Origin: Rhodocaloribacter sp964552015
Lineage (GTDB): Bacteria > Bacteroidota > Rhodothermia > Rhodothermales > ISCAR-4553
Length of the DNA stretch: 64,000 nt
Assembly (NCBI GenBank): GCA_964552015.1
Contig: CAZKFR010000003.1
Span: forward strand, 52,891 to 116,890
Direction of reading: 5' to 3'
Made by a program: the position numbers and the translations under genes. Below, piece by piece: positions 56,458-64,000 of this stretch. Below the pieces are notes generated by a model that was given only the letters and a program-made list of their open reading frames with translations, had not been told where the DNA came from and did no database searches. Numbering within the stretch: position 1 is the stretch's first letter; each line of letters starts with the position of its first letter.

Positions 56458-59400
56458 TCATCGCTCACCCGTGGCCACGTTTTCGTCCGGCTGCGGGGGC
56501 TTCGTCCGGCGATCCGGCAGGAGCCAGCCGAAGAGCTTGCGCAGCAGGCTTCGCCAGGTCGAGAACTCGGTCTGGTAGGAGAGGCCCGCGCCGGTCGTAT
56601 TGGTTAGCGCCGTGTTTTCCGCCAGGACGTCGCCTTCACGCCGGTAAAAGATCTCCACCGAGACGTTGGGGTTGAGGCGGATCTCGACGACGAATTCGCC
56701 CTGGAGGCTTTCGTTGCGAACGTTATTCGTGCCGGAGCCCTGGTAGACGCCTTCGCCCCGGATGATGAGGCGCTCATCGAGCAGGCGCAGGGCGACGCCA
56801 TAGGTGACGTCGAGGTCCTGGGTGTTCTCGCCCTGCAGGCCAAAGCTGAAATCGACGTTGGGCAGGGCCGCGTTGAGGAACCGGTTGAGCTGGCTCGAGA
56901 CGAGCTGGGAGAGGCTGTTGAAGGCGAGTTGCCCACCGGCCGCGTTATCGAGGTTGGTGGTGGTGAGGCGGAACGAGTTGGTCAGGAGGACGCTCGTGGC
57001 GTATTCGGTCGCACGTTCGGGCTGGTTGAGCAGGGCCTCGAGGCCTTCGTACTCGCCGAGGCGGCTCTGCCCGCTCCGGTCGATGGCCAGACTCAGCTTG
57101 ACGTCCGGCGCCGTCACCCGGCCAGAGATGTAGAGGCGGACGATGAGCGGGATCAGGGACGTATCGCTGGCGTCCCCCAGGACGGGCAGGCCGGCACGCG
57201 AGGCGCGGGTCCGGTAGGAGGCCGGGATGTCGAGCAGGGCATCGATCGGGTCGCCGTCCCAGGTGATGGTGCCGCCCGGCTCCAGGAGGAAGCGGCGGAC
57301 GAACACCTCGCCGGCCGTGAACAGGTAGTCGCCCCCGTCGATGTGGAGCGTGCCGAACGTGTAGAACTCGCCCTCCCGGCGCTGCAGCTGAATGCGTCCG
57401 CTGCCGACGGCGTTGATCACATCTCCGAGGAGCGGGTCGATGACCAGGTGTACCGTCGAGCCGGGCGGAGCCAGGAGGTCGATGTCGAGGTCGAGGCCTT
57501 CGAGGAAAGGCCGTTCCCCCTCGGGACGGCTGGCCAGCACGTTCGAGCGGCGCGTGCGGCGGCGCAGGTCCGGGAGCCGACCCGTCGAGTCGGCAAAAAG
57601 GATGAAGCTCTCGTCATCCCCGCCGGTGCTCTCGGTAACGGGTATGAACAACTCGCTGTTGGGGGTGGTAACGGCGTCGTTCGAGCGAAGGTGGGCGTTG
57701 TAAAGGGGGCCGGTGAGGCTGGCCGTACCGCTGGCCCACAGGTGCCCGTAAAACGGCAGGTCGTCCGAGTAGGCCACGTCGATGATCTGTACGCGGTCGA
57801 GGCGGGCCTGGATGTCGAAGGAGAAGAAGGCGTAGTCGTTGAAGAGGACGGCGCCACGGGCCTCGAGGGTGCCGCCGGTCTTGTCGGTGAAGGCGGCCCG
57901 GCGGATGCGGATGGCGTCGGCATCGACCGACACGTCGGCCTCGCCGGTGAGGTGCAGGTTCAGGTCGGGCACGTCGAAAGCGCCGTCCCGGACGGCCAGG
58001 TCGGCCTGGAAGACCGGGCGGGAGAAGGGGCCGGTCATGGTGCCCGTACCCCGTGCATAGCCGGACACATTCGTCAGCGCGCCGATGATCTTTTCGAAGA
58101 AGAACAGGTCGGCGCGCTCGATGTCGTACCGGAGATCGAACTGTCCGGGCGGGCCTCCGCGCTCGGGCAGGCGCAGGCTGCCGGTCAGATCCAGGTGGTT
58201 GCGGGTCAGGATGGCCGGCAGGTTGGTGCCATGGACGAAGGTTGTGTCCGCCGTGCGGGTGGGGCGGATCTGCAGGTCGATGCCCACGTCCGGGCGGCCG
58301 GCCAGGTAACGGCTCGTCAGATGCAGGTCGCCCAGGATGTGCTGGTCGAGGGCGAGCGCCGTCACGTCGATCCGCCCGGTCAGGGCGGGGCGCTTCAGCC
58401 CGCCGGTGAGGGCCACGCGCCCGTCGAGCCGGCCGCCGAAACGGGGCTTGAGGTCGATGAAGTCGGTCAGATGACGCAGCACCACGGCCTCGGCTTCGGC
58501 ATGGATCGTGTCGGATGGGGCGGACGAGAGGATGCCGTGGAGGCGCAGGCGCTGGACGGTATCGCCGGCCGCGCCCCGGCTCACGATCTGCAGCGATGGC
58601 ACGACGAGGGCGTCCGTGAAAAGATCGACGAACTCGGGCTCCGGGTTGTAGAACACATACCTTCCGGCCCGGACACGGAGCGTGTCGAGCGTGATCCGGT
58701 TGCGGTCCGGGAGGACGTCGAGGGTGGCGTGGAGGTGGAGGGGGCCGTCCACGTGGTCGGGGCGGGAGGCCAGGTCGAGCCGGGCCCGGTGGCTGGCATA
58801 GGTCAGACGCAGCCGGGGGCGGGCGATGCCTTGCAGCAGGAAGGAGGAGTCGGCCAGGACGTTGAGGTCGAGCCGGAGGCGGTCGGCCAGGGGGGCATCG
58901 AACACCGTATGGGCCGCGAGCGTGGCCCGGAGGCTGTCCGCGGCAAAGCCGCCCAGGCGGAACGTGCCGGCCTCGAGGTGCCCGGTGAGGCGTGCCGCGG
59001 CCTCGCCGGCTTCGAGGTCGAGACGGGTCTGCAGGTCGGACTCGAGGGCGGGCAGCATCGGGAGCAGGGCCGAGAGGAGGTCGGACCGGCGCAGCTGGAA
59101 CGTCAGATGCAGGGCCAGCGTGTCGAGCCCGGCCCGGCGCAACGCCCGGTGTAGCCGGTTCTGGTAGGCCGTCAGGGCGTCGCCGTCGTTTCGAGGCGGC
59201 GCGGCGAGGCTGTCATGGAAGACTTTGGTTCGCTCGCGGGCCATCGAGGCAGCCAGCGTTTGCTGGCCCAGCCGTCCGAGAGCGGCCACCGCTTCCAGGG
59301 GAAGGTCCCCGTCGATGCGGAGGGTGGCCATATCACCCGACAGCGACAGCCGGGGGCCGTCGTCGCCCCGGCGAGCCAGGCGCAGGGTGCTACGATGCGG

Positions 59401-61155
59401 GGCCAGGAGCCGCCGTACGTCCCCCCATTGCACCGTGGAGCTATCGAAGGCCACGGCGATACCGGCCTGCAGGTCCGGGTCGGTGAAGCCGCTTCCTGCG
59501 AGCGTCAGGCGGGCATTCAGGTCGGTGGTCAGGCGTGGCTCGCCGGCCAGCGGACCGAGGTCGAAGGCATCCGCTCGTGCTTCGATCCGGTAGGTGGGGA
59601 TGAGGGCGTGTGTGTCGAGCGCGAACGTGACGTCCAGACGGCCCCCGTGCAGGCGAAGGTCGGCGCCACCGTCGATCCGCCCACGGTCGAAGGCCAGGTC
59701 GAGGGCGAGTGTGTCGATCCGGCGGCCGGCCCAGTGGAGCGGATTCAGGGCGGCCGAGAGGGTGCCGGTGAGGCTGTCGAGGGACGTCCCCTGTCCCTGG
59801 AGGGTGAGGTGTCCGAAAAGGGACGTTGACGGGGTCTGCCCGCGCAGGAGGCGGCCCAGGTCGAGCGCTTCCACATACAGGTTGCCGGCATACTGCAGGT
59901 CGCGACCCACGGGCTGGTGCAGGTCCACGGTGCCCACGACCGAACCGACCCGTCCCTGCAGGTCCACCGTGGCCCCCAGCCGGAAGCGGGGCTGGTCGTT
60001 CTGCGGATGCCGGTACAGTTTGCCGACCGCATACACTTCGGCGGCCAGGCTGTCCAGACGCAGGCGTTGCCAGGCGCTCATGGTAGGGAGCACGGCCCGC
60101 AGGTCCGCCGTACGCAGCACGGTCCGCCGGAGGGCCACCTCGACGTCGAGGGAGTCCGGGAGGCCGAAGAGGGTGCCCCCGCCGGCCAGCCGTGTCCGCC
60201 CCCGCGTCAGGTCGATTTCCTCGACGACGAGGGCCGACAGCGGGCCCTGCAGGCGAGCCTGGATCTGGACGGCGTCGGCAAGCGGCAGGGCCGGAAAGAG
60301 CCGGCGGAGGGCGTCCAGGTCGATGCGGCTCGGCGACAGGTTCAGGCTGACCTCGGTCCGATCGAAGGCGTCGGGGGCAGGGGGGAACGGCTCCCGGATC
60401 GACCCGGCGAGGGACACGCTGGTCTGCCCGGCGATGAGCCGTAGCTGCGGGATGGTCAACAGGCTGTCTTCCCAGACCAGTTGCCCTTCGAGCATGTCCA
60501 CGACGAAGCGCGACGTGTCGAGGCGTGCCCGGAAGGAGAGCAGGTCGATCTGTTTGAGGGCAGCCCGCCAGTCGATGGTGGCGTGGAGCGTGAGGCTGTC
60601 GACGCGGGAGGCGGTGTAATCGAACAGGCGGCCCCGGGCCACGGGTTCGGGAGGCGGACCCGTCCGCGACGTCTCCAGGATGCCGTTATGGACGAGCAGG
60701 TCGGTGGCGGCGAGGTCCCAGGGCGGGGCGGCCGTCGTGTCCGGCCGGCGCGGGTGCAGGGCTTCGGCCAGGTTCCAGCGACCGTCTTCGAAGCGGTGGA
60801 GCCGGGCATACGGCCGCACCAGCTCCAGCGAACGCAGGTTCAGCCGTCGGCGCAGGAGCGGCAGCCAGTGCGGCCGCACCACGACCGTGTCGACGGCGAT
60901 GACGAGGGCGCCGTCCGGTGCATACAGCCGAACGTCGCGGGCCGTCAGCGTGTTGACCAGGTTGCCGGTCAGATGCCCGATCTGGAGGCGTCCTTCAAAG
61001 GCCGTGGCAAACTGGCGCTCGATCTGGCGCCGGAGGGCATCCCGGCCCACCTCCGTGCGCGTCAGAGCAAAAAACAGGACGATGCCGGCCAGCAGGGCAT
61101 ACAGCGCAAAGACGATGGCCTTTCGCGGGATATGTATGAGCAGGCGAAGGGGCAC
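56458..61155 (-). CDS. tamB: TamB/translocation and assembly module-like protein
   Basis: A 1565-residue AsmA/TamB-type lipid-transport or assembly protein. One N-terminal membrane helix (about 11-31) is followed by a very long beta-strand-rich body (FATAFEGRLQIGHLTGN; many LxGxLxL-type repeats) predicted to form a hydrophobic groove across the periplasm. The C-terminal DUF490 domain (from about 1270: FLLEPGGTITWDGDP; DLDVTYGVALRLLDERLII) is diagnostic. It probably moves phospholipid to, or helps assemble proteins in, the outer membrane. No tamA gene is adjacent, as is usual in Bacteroidota. Confidence 0.92.
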   Translation of the reverse strand: MPLRLLIHIPRKAIVFALYALLAGIVLFFALTRTEVGRDALRRQIERQFATAFEGRLQIGHLTGNLVNTLTARDVRLYAPDGALVIAVDTVVVRPHWLPLLRRRLNLRSLELVRPYARLHRFEDGRWNLAEALHPRRPDTTAAPPWDLAATDLLVHNGILETSRTGPPPEPVARGRLFDYTASRVDSLTLHATIDWRAALKQIDLLSFRARLDTSRFVVDMLEGQLVWEDSLLTIPQLRLIAGQTSVSLAGSIREPFPPAPDAFDRTEVSLNLSPSRIDLDALRRLFPALPLADAVQIQARLQGPLSALVVEEIDLTRGRTRLAGGGTLFGLPDSLDVEVALRRTVLRTADLRAVLPTMSAWQRLRLDSLAAEVYAVGKLYRHPQNDQPRFRLGATVDLQGRVGSVVGTVDLHQPVGRDLQYAGNLYVEALDLGRLLRGQTPSTSLFGHLTLQGQGTSLDSLTGTLSAALNPLHWAGRRIDTLALDLAFDRGRIDGGADLRLHGGRLDVTFALDTHALIPTYRIEARADAFDLGPLAGEPRLTTDLNARLTLAGSGFTDPDLQAGIAVAFDSSTVQWGDVRRLLAPHRSTLRLARRGDDGPRLSLSGDMATLRIDGDLPLEAVAALGRLGQQTLAASMARERTKVFHDSLAAPPRNDGDALTAYQNRLHRALRRAGLDTLALHLTFQLRRSDLLSALLPMLPALESDLQTRLDLEAGEAAARLTGHLEAGTFRLGGFAADSLRATLAAHTVFDAPLADRLRLDLNVLADSSFLLQGIARPRLRLTYASHRARLDLASRPDHVDGPLHLHATLDVLPDRNRITLDTLRVRAGRYVFYNPEPEFVDLFTDALVVPSLQIVSRGAAGDTVQRLRLHGILSSAPSDTIHAEAEAVVLRHLTDFIDLKPRFGGRLDGRVALTGGLKRPALTGRIDVTALALDQHILGDLHLTSRYLAGRPDVGIDLQIRPTRTADTTFVHGTNLPAILTRNHLDLTGSLRLPERGGPPGQFDLRYDIERADLFFFEKIIGALTNVSGYARGTGTMTGPFSRPVFQADLAVRDGAFDVPDLNLHLTGEADVSVDADAIRIRRAAFTDKTGGTLEARGAVLFNDYAFFSFDIQARLDRVQIIDVAYSDDLPFYGHLWASGTASLTGPLYNAHLRSNDAVTTPNSELFIPVTESTGGDDESFILFADSTGRLPDLRRRTRRSNVLASRPEGERPFLEGLDLDIDLLAPPGSTVHLVIDPLLGDVINAVGSGRIQLQRREGEFYTFGTLHIDGGDYLFTAGEVFVRRFLLEPGGTITWDGDPIDALLDIPASYRTRASRAGLPVLGDASDTSLIPLIVRLYISGRVTAPDVKLSLAIDRSGQSRLGEYEGLEALLNQPERATEYATSVLLTNSFRLTTTNLDNAAGGQLAFNSLSQLVSSQLNRFLNAALPNVDFSFGLQGENTQDLDVTYGVALRLLDERLIIRGEGVYQGSGTNNVRNESLQGEFVVEIRLNPNVSVEIFYRREGDVLAENTALTNTTGAGLSYQTEFSTWRSLLRKLFGWLLPDRRTKPPQPDENVATGER

Positions 61156-61389
61156 GGCGTCGGGGTACGGGGCCGGCTTGGGTTCGTTCAGGGTACGAAA
61201 CTCTATTTCAGCAGAAAACCTGCCAGAACCAGCGAGCGGGTCGGGTAGGAGCCACCAGCGAGACGGGCCAGCCCACCGGAGCAGCGGGGCACACCGGCCG
61301 TTCGGGTGAGCAACCTGTGGAACGAGGCCGGAGGGCCCGGGTGCCGGACCGGCCCGGCACGAGCGTGGATTTCACCGCCTTTTCCCGGC

Positions 61390-62496
61390 TCAGGGAACGG
61401 TCGTCCGGACATGGTTCCACGCTTCCCGGATCTGTTCGAGGGTAGCCGCCGGGGTCACATAGGCTTCCCCGAGGCGACGGAGCAGGACGAGGCGAAGGGT
61501 GCCGGCCTCGACCTTTTTGTCCCGCTGCATGGCATTCATCAGGTCGTCAACGCGGCAGGTGTTCAGGCCGGCGGGTACCGGGAGGCGGCGGACGAGGGCT
61601 TCGGCCCGGGCAAACGCCAGGTCGGGATGAAGGCGGTGGGAGAGGTACAGGGCCGCACGCATACCCAGCGCCACGGCTTCCCCGTGGGTGAAATGCCCGT
61701 AGCCGGCGACGAGCTCGATGGCGTGGCCGAACGTATGGCCGAAGTTGAGCAGCGCACGTCGCCCGCGTTCCTTTTCGTCCTCGCTGACGATGGCCGCCTT
61801 GATGGCCGCCGCGCGGCGGACCGCCTCGGCGACCACGTCCGCCCGTCGCTGAAGCAGGGCATCCATGTGGGCTTCGAGGAAGGCGACGAAGTCGGCGTCG
61901 GCGATGAGGGCATGCTTGACGACCTCGGCCAGGCCGCTCGTCCAGGCCCGCTCCGGCAGAGTCGTGAGCGTGCGCAGGTCGGCGCAGACGAGTGCCGGCT
62001 GGTGAAAGGCCCCGATGAGGTTTTTGCCGAGGGGATGGTTGATCCCGGTCTTGCCGCCCAGGGCGCTGTCGACCTGGGCGATCAGGGTCGTCGGGAGCTG
62101 GACCAGGGGCAGGCCGCGCAGCAGGGTCGCGGCGGCAAACCCGGCCAGGTCGCCCACGACGCCGCCGCCCAGGGCCAGCACCGGCGTCTTCCGGTCGATC
62201 CCGAAGGTCAGGGCGGCGTCGTAGATCCGGCGCAGGTGGTCAGGGGATTTGGTCGTCTCGCCGGGAGGGAGGACGATCACGAGCGGGTGCCATCCGTCGG
62301 CTTGCAGAGCCTTCTCCAGGACAGGGCGGTAGAGGGCCTCCACCGTCTCGTCCGTCACCAGCAGGCAACGGCCCGGCCGCAGGCCTGCGGCCCGCATCAG
62401 CCGGGGCACCGCCTCGAGCGGGCGGAAAACGACCTCATACCCGCGGTCCGGGCCGAGTTCGACGCGTACGGAGGGTAGCACAGCAAAGGATTCCAT
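61390..62496 (-). CDS. aroB: 3-dehydroquinate synthase
   Basis: A 368-residue enzyme turning DAHP into 3-dehydroquinate, the second chorismate step. Visible blocks are GGGVVGDLAGFAAAT, LPTTLIAQVDSALGGKTGIN, KHALIADADF and LLNFGHTFGHAIE, with NAD and zinc ligands. The start was taken at MESFAVLPSVRVELG; the open frame to 63018 is an antisense-like extension in GC-rich DNA. It lies 234 nt upstream of tamB. Confidence 0.95.
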   Translation of the reverse strand: MESFAVLPSVRVELGPDRGYEVVFRPLEAVPRLMRAAGLRPGRCLLVTDETVEALYRPVLEKALQADGWHPLVIVLPPGETTKSPDHLRRIYDAALTFGIDRKTPVLALGGGVVGDLAGFAAATLLRGLPLVQLPTTLIAQVDSALGGKTGINHPLGKNLIGAFHQPALVCADLRTLTTLPERAWTSGLAEVVKHALIADADFVAFLEAHMDALLQRRADVVAEAVRRAAAIKAAIVSEDEKERGRRALLNFGHTFGHAIELVAGYGHFTHGEAVALGMRAALYLSHRLHPDLAFARAEALVRRLPVPAGLNTCRVDDLMNAMQRDKKVEAGTLRLVLLRRLGEAYVTPAATLEQIREAWNHVRTTVP

Positions 62497-62591
62497 GCGT
62501 GAGCAACAGACGGGTCCGGTTGCCTGAAAATACAACAGGCAACGGGCCGGGGGAGGCGCCATGGTGGGAAGGATGTGCGAACTTCCCCGGC

Positions 62592-63095
62592 TCAGGGTTC
62601 GATCAGGATGGCGGCACGGTAGTCGGCCTGGGCTGCCGGTGGCTGACCGACCTGCGGGTGGGGTTCGAGCGCGACGAGCCGAAATCCCAGGTTGCGGTGG
62701 CGGACCAGTGCGTTGGCCAGATAGGGGGTCTGCACCTTGCCGGGAATCGAGAGGCCGAGATGAGCGCTCCGGTTGGAGGCGTCGATCGTCTCCAGCAGGA
62801 TGGACGCCGAACCCAGGGATGGGCAGGACTGCCCGAATGGGCAGCGATCGTCGCGGATGACCTGGGCAAACCGGAGGCGGAGTGACGTGCCGGCGATGGC
62901 GATCTCGGTGCCCGGCGCCAGTTCGAAGATCTCCCCCGGCTGGATGGTCTTCGAAAGGGGTGGCGTGTCTTCCTCCAGCGCCGAGAACTGACGGCCGCAA
63001 CCGGTCATCACACAGCACAGCAACAGCACGAAGCAGCCGGCCGAGCAGGCCGTGCCGCTTCCGGAGAGGAGCCAGCGTGTCGGGCCACGTGTCAT
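62592..63095 (-). CDS. Lipoprotein with sRCP-type motif, function unknown
   Basis: A 167-residue predicted lipoprotein with lipobox VMTGC (Cys33) after a hydrophobic segment. The mature part has FAQVIRDDRCPFGQSCPSLG, a Cys-containing motif of a loose family of secreted or lipid-anchored proteins in Bacteroidota, followed by predicted beta strands. The role is unknown; such proteins are often single-domain beta sandwiches. The start is the ATG at 63093-63095; a longer frame reaches 63164. Confidence 0.68.
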   Translation of the reverse strand: MTRGPTRWLLSGSGTACSAGCFVLLLCCVMTGCGRQFSALEEDTPPLSKTIQPGEIFELAPGTEIAIAGTSLRLRFAQVIRDDRCPFGQSCPSLGSASILLETIDASNRSAHLGLSIPGKVQTPYLANALVRHRNLGFRLVALEPHPQVGQPPAAQADYRAAILIEP

Positions 63096-63201
63096 GCGGT
63101 TGGAAAGCCGTGCTTCGAAGGAGACGGACCCGTGCAAGGAACCGGTTCGGGACGCACGGGGCAAGGCAAAAACGAACGCCCGGCCGTCCTGCGAACCGCG
63201 C

Positions 63202-63477
63202 TCAGCGGCGAAGGTAGTCGTCCGTTTTGTCGAGCCAGTCCTGGCGGGGAGGGCTGAAGATATCCACGTCCAGCGTGTCCTCGAGGGCCTCGGCTTTGTG
63301 CGGGACGTTCGACGGAATGTGGAGCACCTCGCCGGCTCGCACGATCACCTCCTCGCCCTCGTCCTCGCCGATCCAGAACCGGAGGGCCCCCTCCAGGATG
63401 TACGTCATCTGCTCGTTCTCATGCCGGTGTTTCGGCACGATGCAGCCTTTCTTCAGGTAGACGTGGGCCAGCGTCAA
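63202..63477 (-). pseudogene. Cupin-domain gene, 5' end removed by the tnpB element
   Basis: 91 codons keep a complete small cupin core: VPKHRHENEQMTYILEG (metal-binding His residues and Glu) and HIPSNVPHKAEAL. The frame has no ATG: the first usable codon is TTG (63475-63477) directly after an in-frame TAG (63478-63480), and the upstream neighbour is the transposon end. Relatives usually carry about 20 more N-terminal residues. The gene was therefore most likely truncated by the insertion. The G-rich element end could in principle offer a ribosome site for the TTG, so residual expression is possible. Confidence 0.72.
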
Positions 63478-64000
63478 CTACCACCCCCTGAAGAGGGTAG
63501 GGTGGCTTGTAGCTGCTCTTCGTCTCAACCCGGTACTGAACATTCAGAACCGTTTCGACATCAACGAGCGCTACTTCGGGGCGGTTGACAGCGCCCCCGA
63601 GAGAGATATTTATTGCGCCGATCACGTCGGCGTTCGCCTCCAATCCGCACGAGCGGCAACGAAATTCGCTCTGGCTCGTGCGGTTGGCCTTCTCGGTATG
63701 CCCGCAGACGGGGCACCGACGCGAAGTGTAACGCGGATCAATCACTTCGAACGGCACACCGGCAATAGCACACTTGTACGCGATCTTGGCGCGGAGGTCG
63801 TAGAACGCCCACGTGTGATGTCTGCGGCGCTGCGCCTTCCTGACACGCATCCTATCCCGGATGCCGCTCAGGTCTTCGAGCCGAACGCCTTTACCTTCGG
63901 CTTTCGCACGCTCTACGATACGCTTGCTGACCTCGTGGTTGACCGCCTGCTGGAAGCGCCGCTCCCTCCCCGAAAGCCGTCTCAAGACGCGCCGTGCGCC
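63419..64000 (-). CDS. tnpB: RNA-guided endonuclease TnpB (IS200/IS605), 5' part outside window
   Basis: The C-terminal 193 residues of a TnpB. The RuvC-like nuclease residues are present: Glu in GVRLEDLSGIRDR and Asp in EANADVIGAINIS. The zinc finger is CPVC...CRSC (YTSRRCPVCGHTEKANRTSQ and following). The arginine-rich RRLSGRERRFQQAVNHEVSK block marks the start of this part; the frame continues past the window edge. At the other end it reads through the element border into former cupin sequence before a stop at 63419, so the last residues (from about VDAGPRLPEE) are host-derived. The nuclease looks intact where visible. Confidence 0.9.
   Translation of the reverse strand, partial: GARRVLRRLSGRERRFQQAVNHEVSKRIVERAKAEGKGVRLEDLSGIRDRMRVRKAQRRRHHTWAFYDLRAKIAYKCAIAGVPFEVIDPRYTSRRCPVCGHTEKANRTSQSEFRCRSCGLEANADVIGAINISLGGAVNRPEVALVDVETVLNVQYRVETKSSYKPPYPLQGVVVDAGPRLPEERLHRAETPA
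63478..64000 (-). mobile_element. Right end of an IS200/IS605-type element carrying tnpB (runs off the window)
   Basis: The stretch holds a tnpB reading frame and ends in an imperfect hairpin at 63481-63505, as IS605 right ends do. No tnpA is visible, but the left end lies beyond the window. The cupin fragment starts directly at its border, so the right boundary is near 63477-63480. Confidence 0.72.
63481..63505 (-). repeat. Right-end hairpin of the tnpB element (putative omega-RNA end)
   Basis: CCACC-CCCT (63481-63489) pairs with AGGG-(TAG)-GGTGG (63494-63505) around a GAAG loop. Subterminal hairpins like this are recognised by the TnpA transposase and form the 3' part of the TnpB guide RNA (omega/reRNA). 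The host bases just beyond it would be the guide. Confidence 0.6.

Overview
The window is GC-rich, densely coded bacterial chromosome, apparently from the Rhodothermia (Rhodothermus and relatives, Bacteroidota/Rhodothermota). This placement is inferred from two secreted proteins with C-terminal type IX secretion sorting-like domains, an OstA-like LPS export protein, LptC/LptB, TamB, bacilliredoxin, a Bacteroidota-style Lgt and a DsbD ending in a CTNC thioredoxin domain. There are no rRNA or tRNA genes and no CRISPR array. Two runs of exactly 100 N (40639-40738 and 43736-43835) are scaffold gaps that cut genes.

Layout: 0.1-8.5 kb holds a PD40 lipoprotein, a thioredoxin-TPR protein with a receiver-like regulator, YjbQ, the debranching enzyme GlgX, threonine deaminase overlapping FolD, and a four-helix-bundle protein. 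8.8-12 kb is an LPS-export operon (lptC, an ostA-like gene, and lptB with a TPR-like N-terminal extension). 12.2-17 kb holds a small hypothetical gene, tyrS, a DAHP synthase gene and glmS. 17.2-19.3 kb, on the minus strand, holds an asparagine-synthetase-like gene lacking the glutaminase cysteine, preceded by a 30-codon ORF. 19.3-24 kb is prfA, rpsF-rpsR-rplI and dsbD. 24-37.9 kb holds a T9SS-type secreted protein, dprA, a class V aminotransferase, an RluD-type gene, a lone PTS EIIA-like gene, hisS, lgt, a small lipoprotein, a second T9SS-type protein with a metzincin-like but misspaced motif, a Nudix protein, an MBL-fold hydrolase and a bacilliredoxin. 38.1-40.6 kb is a CPA1 antiporter fused to RCK and EIIA-like domains.

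After the first gap almost everything is on the minus strand: a flippase and a polytopic membrane protein, then (second gap) a FemAB-like protein, hslU, a NYN-domain gene and hslV, then dacB, mreC, mreB and purH, RNase R, tamB, aroB, a lipoprotein and a cupin gene. The cupin gene is cut by an IS200/IS605-type tnpB element that runs off the right end.

The functional themes are envelope construction (Lpt, TamB, MreBC, PBP4, Lgt, flippase), translation, redox homeostasis and aromatic/amino acid supply. The most unusual items are the Ser2 asparagine-synthetase-like protein with its adjacent short ORF, the antiporter-RCK-EIIA fusion together with a free EIIA, the NYN gene between hslV and hslU, the TPR-LptB fusion, the receiver domain without a phospho-acceptor, the misspaced zincin motif, and the tnpB insertion into the cupin gene.
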